Positions 20,640 through 31,130 of a stretch of 64,000 bases of DNA are shown one piece after another. The notes beneath the pieces were generated by a model, which did not search any database, was not told where the DNA came from, and saw nothing but the letters and a program-made list of their open reading frames with translations. The stretch is from Diphasiastrum complanatum (taxonomy: Eukaryota > Streptophyta > Lycopodiopsida > Lycopodiales > Lycopodiaceae). Location: NCBI GenBank assembly GCA_029204225.1, contig CM055103.1, forward strand, positions 8,462,965 through 8,526,964. The letters are read 5' to 3'. The translations under genes were made by a program, and so were the position numbers. Every line of letters begins with the position of its first letter. Position 1 is the stretch's first letter.

Positions 20640-20870
20640 ATAATGTTTTGGCATCACATCATTCTTGCAAAATTTTTGAATGCATATATTTTTAATCCAT
20701 GAATGCAAATGTATAGTCTAATGAATGCACATCTATTGATTGCAAATGTATCTATTGATGTATTCAATGCAATGTATAGTCTATTTAATGCACATCTATG
20801 CAATGCAAATGTATCCATTGATGAATTCAATGCAATGTATCTATTTTAGCACATGATTTGCACGCTAGAA
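20640..20870. repeat. Degenerate AATGCAAATGTAT-type tandem repeats
   Basis: A run of imperfect repeats built from words such as GAATGCAAATGTAT, AATGCACATCTAT and ATTCAATGCAATGTAT, with spacing of roughly 30-65 bp. It lies downstream of the reverse-strand LTR promoter at 21180-21509 and might be part of that element. No coding potential. Confidence 0.6.
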
Positions 20871-21179
20871 TGCACAATAAAAAGTAATGGAAAGCACAAT
20901 GAAAAATAATGGAAACCACAATATAATGCATCAATAGATAACACATTAAGTTATCAAATGAATCAAAATAAATGTGAATTTACCTTTACTATTGTGTCTC
21001 CATTGTTTTGCAATCTTTTCTTTTCCTTTTGCATGGACTTGATCTTTGAATCTTTTGCAATGAAAGCTCATTTTTCATTTTTCATATCCAAACCTACATC
21101 ACAAACAAAAAAGATCTTAAAACTTACACATACTATTAACATCCATCAATGAACTAAAAATCCTAAACACTATCAATCT

Positions 21180-21509
21180 TCTCACTCACATTGTCCCTTT
21201 TTATAGTAGAGAGGAGGACCCTGGCCTCTAAATCCTATTGGTCCATTTCTGCCTCCCTAATAATTCAAATTTAAAAAAGAGTGGGAACCCATCCAAATTG
21301 GAGAGAAATCCAATTTTATTCACTAACTTGACATTTAGGCCCTGCAACATTAAAAGTCCCGCAAAAAAGGCCTAAAGTCCTTTTATTGACTTGTAACTAA
21401 TCAAATAACTATGTGATAATCGGGTTGGACTTACACACGCAGGGTGCCGAATCTCTCTCACTTATTAACTAGGGTTAGGGTTTTCTTGGAATCCGCAAAC
21501 CCTCCAACA
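21180..21509 (-). repeat. Reverse-strand LTR promoter half, related to gypsy-2 LTR
   Basis: Read on the minus strand it starts TGTTGGAGGG (21509), like TGTTGGGGG of gypsy-2. It contains CACCCTGCGTGTGTAAGTCC (21446-21427), an agaggcc word, CCAATAGGATTTAG and a CTATAAAAAGGG TATA box (about 21209-21195), all in the gypsy-2 order. The remainder is diverged. Downstream (below 21180) the similarity fades, so this is a diverged or truncated LTR whose internal region is not identified. Confidence 0.68.
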
Positions 21510-21608
21510 ACTATTGTCTAGAAACCAATCTCATTCTCACTCCCAACTATACTCTCTTTTTCTCTCTCTCACACAACACAAAAATAGAAAGTCACCTCTA
21601 GTTTTGGA

Positions 21609-21890
21609 GCGAACCATATTTTGGTTCGCGCCAAATGTTTTTTTTTTTTAACAAAAAATTTTGCGTGGATAATCCAGACAAATTTCAGAAACCTATCCGC
21701 GTGGATACCGCGTGGATATAAAAAAAAATTCTATCCATGCAGTATCCATGGCCTCAACTCTCTAGATTTTGAGTGGAGAAAACAAATTTCGCGTGGATAA
21801 TTATCCACGCAATATCTACGCGAAAGTTGAGCCTTTTTTATTTAATTGTTACTATGATGTGGATAATCCATGCGTGGATTATCCACGCGA
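21609..21890. repeat. Cluster of short palindromes (GCGTGGATAATTATCCACGC)
   Basis: GCGAACCA-TATTT-TGGTTCGC forms a perfect hairpin at 21609-21629. The word GCGTGGATA recurs several times from 21663. At 21791-21810 GCGTGGATAATTATCCACGC is a perfect 20-bp palindrome. At about 21860-21887 TGGATAATCCA and TGGATTATCCA form an 11-bp inverted pair. TTATCCAC resembles an I-box/GATA-type or origin-like word, but the function is unknown. Confidence 0.8.
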
Positions 21891-21956
21891 AATTAGAATT
21901 CCTATTTTCGGCTCTGGGTGTCGGAGGTTTGATCGGCTGCAAGATTAGACCCAGAA

Positions 21957-22155
21957 CCTCCGGTCGAGATTTGATCCAAACCCTTCGGTCGAGATTTGAT
22001 CGAAAACCCGTCGGTCGAGATTTGATAGAGTCTCTTCGGTTGAGATTTAATACAGTCTCTTCGGTTGAGATTTGAATGTGCGCTCTAGTTGAGAATTGAG
22101 CGATGGGCTTCAGGTGAGAATTGAGCGATGGGCTTCGGTTGAGATTGGAACCCTG
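21957..22155. repeat. Minisatellite, CTTCGGTTGAGATTTGA units
   Basis: About seven to eight imperfect units of 26-31 bp built on TTCGGTCGAGATTTGAT / TTCGGTTGAGATTTGA, drifting to TAGTTGAGAATTGAGCGATGGG and back to TTCGGTTGAGATTGG at the right end. The open frame that crosses it is a by-product of the repeat. Confidence 0.85.
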
Positions 22156-23156
22156 ATTTCAAGGTTTCAATCGGTCCACATGGCAACGAAAATAAGAAAA
22201 AATAAATAAAAAAACATCTTTTTCAAAGGCCCTTGCCGGGCTCTAAGCCTAAGCCTTCTCTAATGCTTGAATTCTGATTTGTGCTTAATGAACATTACTG
22301 TAGACCACCTAGAATAATCATAGATTGCTTTTCTCCATCTCTAAGCTCAAGCACTTCATAGATGACTATTTATGCACCACTTGGAACTGAGGATCTATAG
22401 TAAAGATTGACTTCCATTATAGGATTGCCAAAATTGTCCACAATTTGCCTAACTTTGGTTTCTTAGATTCTCAGTTCTAGCTATGGTGGCATTGGTTTTC
22501 AAATCTTGATTGCAGCAAGTGGAGAATATCAGTTAAGTTAGCACTAACCAAATTCACTTATTGCAAGGGGGTCAACGATCCACTCTTTAAGACTAATGGA
22601 TTTTGTTTTCTGTTAGCTAATGTAAAGGCACTAAGCTCTCCCTTAACCATCCTTAGAGGGAGAGGGAGAGGGAGAGGTGCCTTCCTCGTTATGCATGATG
22701 CACAACTTCTTTTATGGGAATGAAATGATAAGTGAAAAAAATTTCATCAAAAGATTCTGTGTCCATGTATGGCAACTTTACTTTCATACATATCAGATGA
22801 ATATTAAACAATTCATGTGGCACATAGTAAATGGCCAACTCTGCGGATATGCAACCACATCTACATCTAAGTACTAAAGATGGAGGGGTAATTTGAAAGC
22901 ACTATAAAATAAACAAAAAAACATTGTGGTATATCGCAAATGCATTGCCACAATTTTTTTTGAATAAAAAACAAGATTATTTTTTATCGGATGCAAGGTA
23001 ATTAGCTATCTTCAAATCCTAATTGTCTTAAAATTGTGGCATAAGAATTAGCATTTCCTTTTATTATCACAAAGATTGAACTATGATTCAAAGTGTGAAC
23101 ATGAATAGAGATACAACAACAATCAGTATTAAGAAACATATGTAAAATGATTTTGT
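22156..23156. other. No gene seen
   Basis: About 1 kb of AT-rich sequence without a family match. A short GGGAGA hexamer run lies at about 22654-22677. Open stretches are short and lack motifs. Confidence 0.5.
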
Positions 23157-23256
23157 ATGGTGCAAGGCCCTGACCGAGGGCCTTCCTTGCCCGAGGGCGG
23201 GAGCCCGAGGGCACGGCCCCGACCTGCAAGGAAGGCCCGAGGTCCTCGGGCCTTCC
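23157..23256. repeat. GC-rich nested inverted repeats
   Basis: At 23230-23256 a 13-bp arm GGAAGGCCCGAGG is followed by one base and its exact complement CCTCGGGCCTTCC. An outer pair, GGCCTTCCTTGC (about 23179) and GCAAGGAAGGCC (about 23227), encloses CCCGAGGGC repeats. This is a GC island in AT-rich surroundings. A structurally similar block lies at 63100-63220, next to the other copy of the foldback family. Confidence 0.8.
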
Positions 23257-23269
23257 ACGATGTAATGTC

Positions 23270-23400
23270 AGGTGAGAAGGTAGAGAGAGAACACACATTC
23301 AGTAAGGAGAACGCACATTTCGTAGAGAGAGAGAGAGAGAGAGAGAACGCCCATTCCGAAAAAAGAGGAGAGAGAACACACATTCTGTAGAGAGAGAGGA
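23270..23400. repeat. GAGA-rich imperfect tandem repeats
   Basis: Four units of the form GAGAGAACRCACATTCNGTA separated by GA microsatellite, including a (GA)n run at about 23323-23345. They sit between the GC-rich block and the foldback hairpin. Confidence 0.75.
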
Positions 23401-23437
23401 GGTGCTTTCAAAATATAAAGCAAACCTGAGCACCTGG

Positions 23438-23596
23438 CATTACGTACTATGGAATGGGCTCGGCACATGCCATTCTGCCCGGTAAGCCTTTCCAGAATTG
23501 TTTTAGGAGAGGCCCGAAGGGGCCAAGCCTAAAAATTTTTGGAAAGCCGAACCGGGCAGAATGGCCTGTGCCCCCGACTCATTCCATTGCGTAATG
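23438..23596 (-). mobile_element. Foldback/MITE-like hairpin, copy 1
   Basis: 159 bp whose two halves are inverted copies of about 70 bp. The left arm begins CATTACGTACTATGGAATG and the right arm ends ATTCCATTGCGTAATG. Inside both are CCATTCTGCCCGGT and a GGAAA/TTTCC segment. The centre contains GGCCC-GAAG-GGGCC, so the whole can fold into one long hairpin. A second copy, opposite in orientation, is at 62719-62955. Similarity extends about 185 bp beyond the hairpin (23597-23790 here, 62536-62718 there), including a poly-T tract and a CCACGTGG word, so the hairpin is part of a larger repeat. Confidence 0.82.
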
Positions 23597-23938
23597 GATT
23601 CTTTGACTTTTCCACATGCCATTTATAACGCATAAACAGCACTTCAACTTTTTTTGGACCAGTCAAAAAGTGCCACGTGGTAGGCTGACGCGTCAGGATT
23701 GAAACGCGTCTGGAATGGGCGTCAGATTTTTTTTTTTTTAAACAGTGATATATTCTGCTTTTTAAAGAGCTAAAAAACTGGGTAAAATACTCACAAAGAA
23801 TCCATTAAGTGCATGAAAATAGGTAATCTTGTATTCAATAATTGTTGTTTGTGACCATGTTGGTGTGATATGGCGGACCTTAGGGATGCTTGGAAGGAAA
23901 AGAGAGGGACCTAAATTTTTTACTTTCTCTTTTGCGTT

Positions 23939-24010
23939 TGCTTTTGCGTTTCTATTTTCCATCTTGTTGTCTTCACGACTATCCCTTCATATTCTTCCTC
24001 AAGGATCATC

Positions 24011-24057
<47 letters not shown>

Positions 24058-24171
24058 CTTGCCTGCCTCATTGCTTTTGCTTTTGCGTTTCTATTTTTCA
24101 TCTTGTTGTCTTCACGACTATATCCCTTCATATTCTTCCTCAAGGATCATCGCCATCTATCGATCTATCTA

Positions 24172-24216
<45 letters not shown>

Positions 24217-24232
24217 CCTGCCTCATTGCCTG
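23939..24232. repeat. Tandem duplication with CT microsatellites upstream of the F-box gene
   Basis: A segment starting CTTTTGCGTTTCTATTTT and including CATCTTGTTGTCTTCACGA and CAAGGATCATCGCCATCT occurs twice (about 23939-24068 and 24078-24232). Each copy ends in a (CT)n run of about 30-40 bp followed by a GCCTGCCTCATTG word; the second copy also has an ATCT run. The block lies 200-500 bp upstream of the F-box ATG, in the probable promoter or 5' untranslated region. Confidence 0.88.
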
Positions 24233-24442
24233 CCTTGAAGAAAGAAACAGTTGAAGTCAACAAGAACATCAAAAGCTGGTATCATCACACGAGCAAAGCA
24301 AGCTCTTACGTTGCATGTGAGTATAGTATGGCAAGTGAAAGCTGTGACTACCAAGAAGATACTGGGTAGCTTGGGTTTGGGATCATCTGATTGTAAGTAT
24401 CTTACGGGAGAAAACAGGGAGTCTAAGTTATTCACAGCAACT

Positions 24443-25636
24443 ATGATCTGCGATTTGCCACAGGAAGTACTCGAAAAAATACTGACATATTTACAAGTTC
24501 GGAACTTAGGTAAATGCGTTTCGGTGTGCAAGAAGTGGAAGAGTTTGGTGGATTCGCAGACGTTTCAAACTGCAATGGCACAAGTAGAAGGGCCCAAGTC
24601 CTTTCTTCTCTTCCATGGATTAAATTGGCAAATGACTTTGGAGCAGATTATTGTCGACGGCTGGATTGTCTTTGACATCAACAATTCTAGCTGGTTTACT
24701 CTGCGCAACAACTTTCTTTTGTCCCACTTGAATGAATATTCGTCTTCATATTTGCCCACCTTTTCTGCGGTGTCAGAGGGAGGATTGATCTGCGTGTTCT
24801 TCCGCAATTGGGGTCTAAGAAACGGGAAGTGGAATTTATTGGGACTTGTATGCAATCCTGTCACCAAGGCCGTGAGAAAACTGCCTTGCCTAGAATTGGA
24901 TTTTACTGACCTTAATGTTGTGATAATATTGCACATGGATGAACACGGAGGCAGGGCATACAAGGTCTTTTTTCTTTCCAAAGTGACATTTTGCCTATAT
25001 GATTCAGAAGCGAAAATCAAGAGCTGGGACACGCTTCACAGGCCATCATCAAAAGGGGACACTCCGCTATCAGGTGTTATGCTGAGATCAACCCTCTACA
25101 TTCTATGGAGGTCTGACTTTGGCAGGCTCGCTGTTGCGGCTTATAATATAAACAAGCATGTTTGGAGTGAAAAAGTTCATGTTCCTGCTTTGCCCGCTAA
25201 TATTATAGAGAAGAGCTTGAGCCCACCGCAATTGCAACTGGTTATAGTCAACCACGACATATTCTTAACAGGAATATTTACGTGCCTTTCCTGTAGAGCG
25301 AACTGTTCCATAATCTGGAAAGTGATGGAAGCAAATGACGAGAAAGGCATAGTGCTTGATGAATTAGCAAGGACTTGTGTCAAGGAAATGATTCAATTGT
25401 CTCTTGTTAGCAAAACTCCAACTCCGGAAGTGGCTGAAAATTGTATTGTAGTTACAGAGCGTACCTCTCAAGGCGGGCTCTTTGTCATGATTTACGACTT
25501 GCATGGAAAGGTATGGCGGCATATTCCTCACTCATGCAAGGCCACTTGTGAGTGCTGCCGGTTCTGTATAGGCCTTACCCGTCTATGTCAACCTCAAGGA
25601 AGATGGATGAGCTTAAACATGGGCGCAAAAGTATAA
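24443..25636 (+). CDS. F-box protein (kelch-type C-terminus likely)
   Basis: 397 residues from the first in-frame ATG (24443); the frame is open upstream to about 24251 but has no ATG there. Residues 2-45 form an F-box (CDLPQEVLEKILTYLQVRNLGKCVSVCKKWKSLV in two conserved blocks), the motif that binds SKP1 in SCF ubiquitin ligases. The remaining 350 residues resemble plant F-box/kelch proteins (LGLVCNPVTKAVRKLP, a typical F-box-associated strand). They probably bind the substrate, which I cannot name. No stop, frameshift or obvious intron breaks the frame, so this is the only complete host-type gene in the window. A GTAAGT at 24393 and a TTATTCACAG acceptor at 24438 would leave an intron of only 46 bp, which is unlikely. 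Confidence 0.85.
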   Translation: MICDLPQEVLEKILTYLQVRNLGKCVSVCKKWKSLVDSQTFQTAMAQVEGPKSFLLFHGLNWQMTLEQIIVDGWIVFDINNSSWFTLRNNFLLSHLNEYSSSYLPTFSAVSEGGLICVFFRNWGLRNGKWNLLGLVCNPVTKAVRKLPCLELDFTDLNVVIILHMDEHGGRAYKVFFLSKVTFCLYDSEAKIKSWDTLHRPSSKGDTPLSGVMLRSTLYILWRSDFGRLAVAAYNINKHVWSEKVHVPALPANIIEKSLSPPQLQLVIVNHDIFLTGIFTCLSCRANCSIIWKVMEANDEKGIVLDELARTCVKEMIQLSLVSKTPTPEVAENCIVVTERTSQGGLFVMIYDLHGKVWRHIPHSCKATCECCRFCIGLTRLCQPQGRWMSLNMGAKV

Positions 25637-25999
25637 ATTGTTCTGTTGAAGAAGAAGTAATGCCATGTTGCATACTGACAGGTTTGTTGGCGTTGCTTGG
25701 AGCCAATTCTTTGAGGAATTCATTGATATAAGAAAATAATGGCTTCCAACTATTCTGTATTATAAGTGGTTTTTTATTTAGGCATCATAGGGTAGATTTT
25801 TAATCTTCGTGTTTTTCCTAGAACTTTAAAACAAAAGAACGATCTAACATTCATATTCAGAAGAAGGTCTGTATATTCCTGCCTAGACATTTAGACGCGA
25901 AGATTGATGCCTTTCACGTTGACGAGCTGCGTAAGAAGCTTACACAGTTGACATCAAAGTAGACTTCTGATATATATCCTCCTATAGAAGGACAACAAA
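25637..25999 (+). other. 3' flank of the F-box gene
   Basis: AT-rich sequence after the TAA stop, presumably the 3' untranslated region. AATAAT and ATATAAG words occur near 25728-25741, but no clear polyadenylation signal could be fixed. Confidence 0.4.
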
Positions 26000-26304
26000 A
26001 TTTCAATTCATGACTACTGAAATCACGATGCATCTTATTTGCTTTTCATTGTTATTGCTTCATCAGCGACCTTGTACTGAAAACCGAAATCTGTCCAGAA
26101 TCTGCAGTTAGGCACTTGCATGCCGTTGTTAGGCTGATACACATTATAGAGCATTTCCAGAAAAAAAGGATGCGTTGAGAGTACTGTTCTACTGAAAGTA
26201 GTCAATGAATCCATGTTGTGAATACGAGAGATATTTGATGTTGTTGTTGTTGTTGTTATGATCATGCATTTTTTTGACAGTGTGCTATCGTATCTGGGTA
26301 TCAA
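26000..26304 (-). pseudogene. Unrecognised gene fragment, copy 1
   Basis: On the reverse strand an open stretch ends in FFLEMLYNVYQPNNGMQV, CRFWTDFGFQYKVADEA and MKSK, with a stop at about 26035. It looks like the C-terminal exon of some enzyme, but I do not recognise the family. Upstream the frame crosses a (GTT)n microsatellite (26234-26256), giving a poly-Thr run, so the N-terminal part is not credible. A diverged second copy lies at 26453-26620. Confidence 0.45.
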
Positions 26305-26452
26305 GAGAGTGACTAGATATAGCTACAACCAAAATCTTATAAAATGTACAATCATATGAACTCATTATGTGGGAACTCACCATGCAATGGCCATGGCTGT
26401 GGAAGACTAGATTTACGCTACATATCTCATGCAATTGACATTGCAAGTAAAC

Positions 26453-26620
26453 TACAAATTCATGAAGTCAAGATGCATGTCCATTGTTATGCTTGATCAG
26501 CTTCACCTTGTACCCAAATGGGAAATCTGTCTAGAAATTGCAATTAGGCACTTGCATGCCATTGGTGAGGCTCAAACATGCTATAGAAAAATTCCAAAAA
26601 GGGCTTAGCATTGATCCAAA
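26453..26620 (-). pseudogene. Unrecognised gene fragment, copy 2 (broken)
   Basis: About 170 bp resembling 26010-26180. Words CTTGCATGCC, ATTAGGCACTTGCATGCCATTGGT and ACCTTGTACC are shared. The reverse-strand reading has a stop where copy 1 has a Trp codon (FWTDF becomes F-stop-TDF) and a frame change. It is a decayed duplicate of the same exon-like sequence. Confidence 0.5.
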
Positions 26621-28839
26621 GATTGAACATACTCTATATGTCTTTCTTATTTACTCAAAGTAATGACTTATTTGCGGCGAATTCCAGAGAAATTATTTAT
26701 TGTTGTGATCCATTGTTGAGACAATGTGTGCTGCACTATGTATAGGGGAAGCACGAGGAAGGGGTATTTCATTGGTGTAAAGCCATTACTAGCAAATCGC
26801 CAAAAATGTGAAAAAAGATGATAATTGTTTTTAATAAAATTTGAGAAATCCATGCTTATTATTGAGAGTATATACACATTACAAATTATTATTCGCTGTT
26901 TTAAATTATAGTAGTGCAACTTACACATTTGTAAGGTTCATGTGATGAGGCCTAAATATGTACTATGTTTTGCAGTGACCAATTTGGTGCACTATATCTC
27001 AAGTTATAGTCTTCTGAAGTTTTGTTTTTTAGTGAGTAAAATCTGCTGAAAATGCAAATTATTCTGGTACATGTTTGCTTTTCCTCAACTTTATGGTACA
27101 TGGTACTGTGCTTGTGGAAATTGGTTGGTTTTTAGATCTGTAGATGGAGTAATGCCAAGCCGGTTCATCAAAGGAAAACGGTCCAATTTTCTCATTGGAA
27201 TAGATGTTAAGTGACAAATATTATTTAAAGCTAAAAAACTGAATTCACTTCATGAATTTAATACTATGGTTGAGTATAGGCAAAAGTTCAGTTTAGTGCT
27301 ATTACGCATTTTTGTGGATGATTTTTGCGTATTCAACCTAGTTATGGGATAACTTTTTCATGGAAATGAACTTTTCAACCCAGTTATGGGATAACTTTTT
27401 TTCTACAGTGATTCACTTTACATTTACTATGTGTCTTTAAACCTCCTTTGTGCCTTAGTAGAATGAGATTTTTAGGGGGCAAAAAATTTTAAGGTGGTAG
27501 TGGGGACATCAAGAGTAGTAAGTTTGCTTTGTAAATGTATTTTGCAATAGGGGTTTTTTGGAAATCCCTAGAAATAATTGCTTAATATCGAATATTAATC
27601 TTCAGAATAGAATTCATTTAGTGGAATTCATAAAAGATATCTTCACAACCATGAGATTAGTTACAGATTTGCATGTAACTTGTGATGAGGAAAATAGAAA
27701 TTTAATACATGGACCACGTTGGGCATGTTAGTATGAAAGAAACTTATTTCTTAGAATTAATACTCTCTGATCTAGAGGGATTCAAAAGCTTATCACTAGT
27801 CTAGAAGGGTTAGTAATGTGATAATGAACCAATTTGATCCTTATGCTTAAATCACAAAATCATGTGTGGATCTTGTATATCCATTTGAAAGACATGTCAG
27901 TCATCCAAATGAATGGATTTTCTAGTCTTTGGTTGTGAAGGATATTTTCTTGTAAGGATTATAGGACTGCTAGATGGATCCATGGATCTCTAGAAAAGTC
28001 AGATTTTGGGGAGGGAAAGCTAGTGTATATGGGACACCGATATCAGTAATTTCAAAGGGGAGGTTCTTGGACCATAAGGATCTAATTGGCAATGTACGGT
28101 TTCGATAAAGTCGATACAAAACCATTGGTTAGATTTTATGGGGTATTTTATGAAATTCTAAGGTTCAAAAAAACTATCCCACAATTTACAAAATCAGAAG
28201 CCTTATCATCATGTGAATTACTACTTGTATGAATAAGACTTGGAAATTTAGTAAATTTCAGAGGAATTGTATTTCAACTTCTTAAAGCCAAGTTGTCTCT
28301 TATGTTTAGGTGGATTTTAGATGGATGATGGTTATTGTCACTCAAGTTGAAAATTTTTGGAAGAAAAGTCCTAGTTTTAATAGAGTAAATCCTTATTCTC
28401 TAAGGATTGTGAGGAACAATCTGGAACTAATTTAAAAGGTAGTTTGAAATTTGGAATCATTATTTATAAGTAGTACAGAGAAAGGTCAAATTTATTAATC
28501 CTAGTTTTGTTTGGGATAGGAGTAGGTTTGATCATAATGTTGAGTTTGATAGATCATAATGATTCCAAGAATGACAACTTTATCTATATGGAATAATGCC
28601 AAAGTAAACTTTCATTGATTTGTATAGAAGTATTCAGGTCCTGACTAGAGGCAAAAAAGCAATGACTTCATTTTTACAAGTATCCATGTCTCTCTCTGAG
28701 TGATAGAATCTTGTCTGTCCTATTGACTACTTTACATTGATCTGATTCGAATTCTACGTTGTGTCCTAAATCTGTAATTCTGCTTATAAAGAGCAGATTT
28801 GTAGAAAGATTTGGTACATGAAGGACACTTGAAAGTAGT
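26621..28839. other. No gene seen
   Basis: 2.2 kb of AT-rich sequence without recognisable coding or element motifs. A short direct repeat (AGTTATGGGATAACTTTTT) occurs at about 27341 and 27381. The segment may be ancient element debris. Confidence 0.5.
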
Positions 28840-29530
28840 TTGGATTGATCATTTGCAAAGCTTAATCTTATGTACCTTCACCTCTGATAGCTTGTGTGCT
28901 ATTGTCGCTCAGGTGAACATACTTCTTGGTACTGTAAGGCGTATAGGACTCAAAACAGCCGATATTGTTGGTCATGTGTTGAGTGGCTCCGAAATCAAGA
29001 AACCAGGAGCTGTCGTCTGATGCTTTTGATGGCTCATCATGAATGCATCGTGGTCCACTTCTTGACTGGGTTGAGGTGCTTCTGCAGCTGCATTAGCCAT
29101 CTAATTTGATTGCCCTTGTTGTTGTTCTTGGCTTGTAGTATACGACATTCTTGGATCTCGTGGTTGGTTCGTTTGCAATATTTGCAGAACAACTGCTTCT
29201 TTGTTGGTGGATTCGACTGCTCTTGACATTGTGTCAACTTCTGACTCGACTTTGCTTGTTTCGAGCCTTTTTTCTTCTCCTTACTCGAGCTTCTATTGGT
29301 ATATTGGTATATAAGGTGTGAGAGTCGATTGTTGAGGAATTGGAGGGTTCGTTCCTTCTTGTGTCTTCTTGCAAGAACATTGTAATGACCCTTGAAAAAG
29401 TCAATTTTGGGTGTGTCAAAATGATCATCACCTAGTTATCATATGAGCTTGGCAAGCTTGAAAGCAGTGTCATTACTGCGTATTAATCTTCTATGACTGA
29501 TCTGACAATGACCATCTATTGTAGCAGGTT
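28840..29530 (-). pseudogene. Ty1/copia gag and protease, reverse strand (copia-3, broken)
   Basis: Read from high to low coordinates. It starts with UBN2 gag remnants (VMTLLSSLPSSYDN, about 29410-29500, with stops), then FLQEDTRRNE and a basic linker. A CX2CX4HX4C knuckle (CKYCKRTNHEIQEC, about 29145-29190) follows, then a protease region WFLDFGATQHMTNN near 28978-29010. The catalytic D-S/T-G is changed to DFG, so the protease would be inactive. It is oriented head to head with the copia RT that begins at 29590, so an inversion or two opposed insertions separates the halves. Confidence 0.82.
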
Positions 29531-29589
29531 CTTGAACTGTTTGATGTGATTCTTCTGTGTATCACCATTCGTCCGTGGTTCTTCAGTCG

Positions 29590-31130
29590 AATCCTCCAGA
29601 AGATCAAGCCGAGTGCACACACAGCCCACAAGGTATACTCTTGAGTCTATCTGTCTCTTGATACAAGAACCAACGACAGTCGTAGAGGCACTCAGCCAAC
29701 CAGACTCTGATCTTTGGAGAGAAGCTATGAACAAAGAGTATTCATCTCTAATCAAGAACCAGACATGGTCATTAGTCGAAGCTCCTATTGGTTGCAATAA
29801 TATTGATTGCAAATGGATCTTCAAGATCAAATACAATGCCAATGGAGCAATTGACCGAAGGAAGGCAAGATTGGTAGCACGAGGATTCACCCAGATCCCG
29901 AATGTTGACTACAGTGAGACTTTTAGTCGAGTCGTCAAACATTCGTCAATCTGAATGCTCCTTTCTTATGCTGCAGCTGCTGACCTCAAAGTGCATCAAC
30001 TTGATGTACAAACAACCTATCTGAATGGAGTGATATAAGAAGATATCTACATGATCCAACCCAAAGGATACGTTCTGGAAGCTATGAAAAATCATGTCTG
30101 TAAACTCCACAAAGCACTATAGGGCTTGAAACAGTCTACCAGAGCTTGGTTTCAGAGGATCAACACATTCCTCATTAAACAAGGATTCAAACCAAGCACT
30201 GTTGATTGCAACGTCTATTCCAAGTCAGTACAGCAATCCTTTATCATCATCACCTTGTACGGGGAAGATATGTTGCTCTTTAGCAGCGATACCAATATGA
30301 TCAAGGATTCTAAGCATATGTTATTTTCAGAGTTCAACATGACTGATCTGGACGAAGCTCACTTCTGTCTGAGAATTTAAATCTACAGAGACAGAGCAAA
30401 TCGACTGATTTACATCACTCAACAAAGGTATCTTCACAATGTTCTTAACAAATACAATTTGATGAATTGTAAATTAGCTCACTCACCAATGGATCCAAGC
30501 CTACATCTGTCAAGGGACCAATGTCCCCAGACCAAGCAGGAAGTGGAGCAAATGAGAGAATACCCTTATCGATCAATAGTAGGATCTCTCATGTATGCAA
30601 TGGTCTGTACAAGACCTAACATCTCTTTTGTTGTAAGCTCACTCAGCCAATACATGGCTAATCCTGGCATTACCCATGGGAAGGCTCTTATACGAGTCAT
30701 GAGATATATTCGAACTACCATGGACCAGTGCATCTGCTATGGAGATGTCAGCAACAACAATCTCCATCAGTTAAGTGGTTATTCTGATGTAAGATGGGGA
30801 GGAGATGTAGACAATCGTAAATCCACATCTGGATTTACATTCTTCTTCAACGGTGGTCCTATCTCATGGAACAGTCGTAAGCAAACTTTTGTCGCACTTT
30901 CTTCTACACAAGCAGAATACATTGCTGCTTCTCAATCTATCAAGGAAGCATTTTGGTTGAGAAATTTACTGTCAGATGTTAATCTGAATCAGTATAGTCC
31001 TACAATTTTATTTCTCAACAAGAAAGTAAGTTTAATGTACTGCAAAACGTAGGATATGGTTGCAGACATATTCACGAAAGCACTCAATAAGCTTAGTAGG
31101 GCACGCGGTTTCGTCCACTATTGTCTTATG
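29590..31130 (+). pseudogene. Ty1/copia RT and RNase H (copia-3, broken)
   Basis: RT begins near 29690 (DLWREAMNKEYSSLIKNQTW, CKWIFKIKYNANG, ARLVARGFTQ). There are stops at about 29952, 30038 and 30120 and a further stop near 30378. The catalytic YVDD box is YGED, so even a restored frame would lack activity. The 30459-31052 part is an RNase H region (SGYSDVRWGGD, STSGFTFF, STQAEYIAAS), followed by a stop and VADIFTKAL near 31060. Integrase is absent. It lies head to head with the reverse-strand gag-protease at 28840-29530. Confidence 0.88.

Noticed and set aside
21773-22075. 100-residue frame across the palindromes and minisatellite
   Set aside because: The sequence repeats with the minisatellite units and has no motif; treated as chance.
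24392-24438. Intron at the 5' end of the F-box frame
   Set aside because: GTAAGT and TTATTCACAG look good, but the intron would be only 46 bp, shorter than usual plant introns; the ATG at 24443 needs no splicing.
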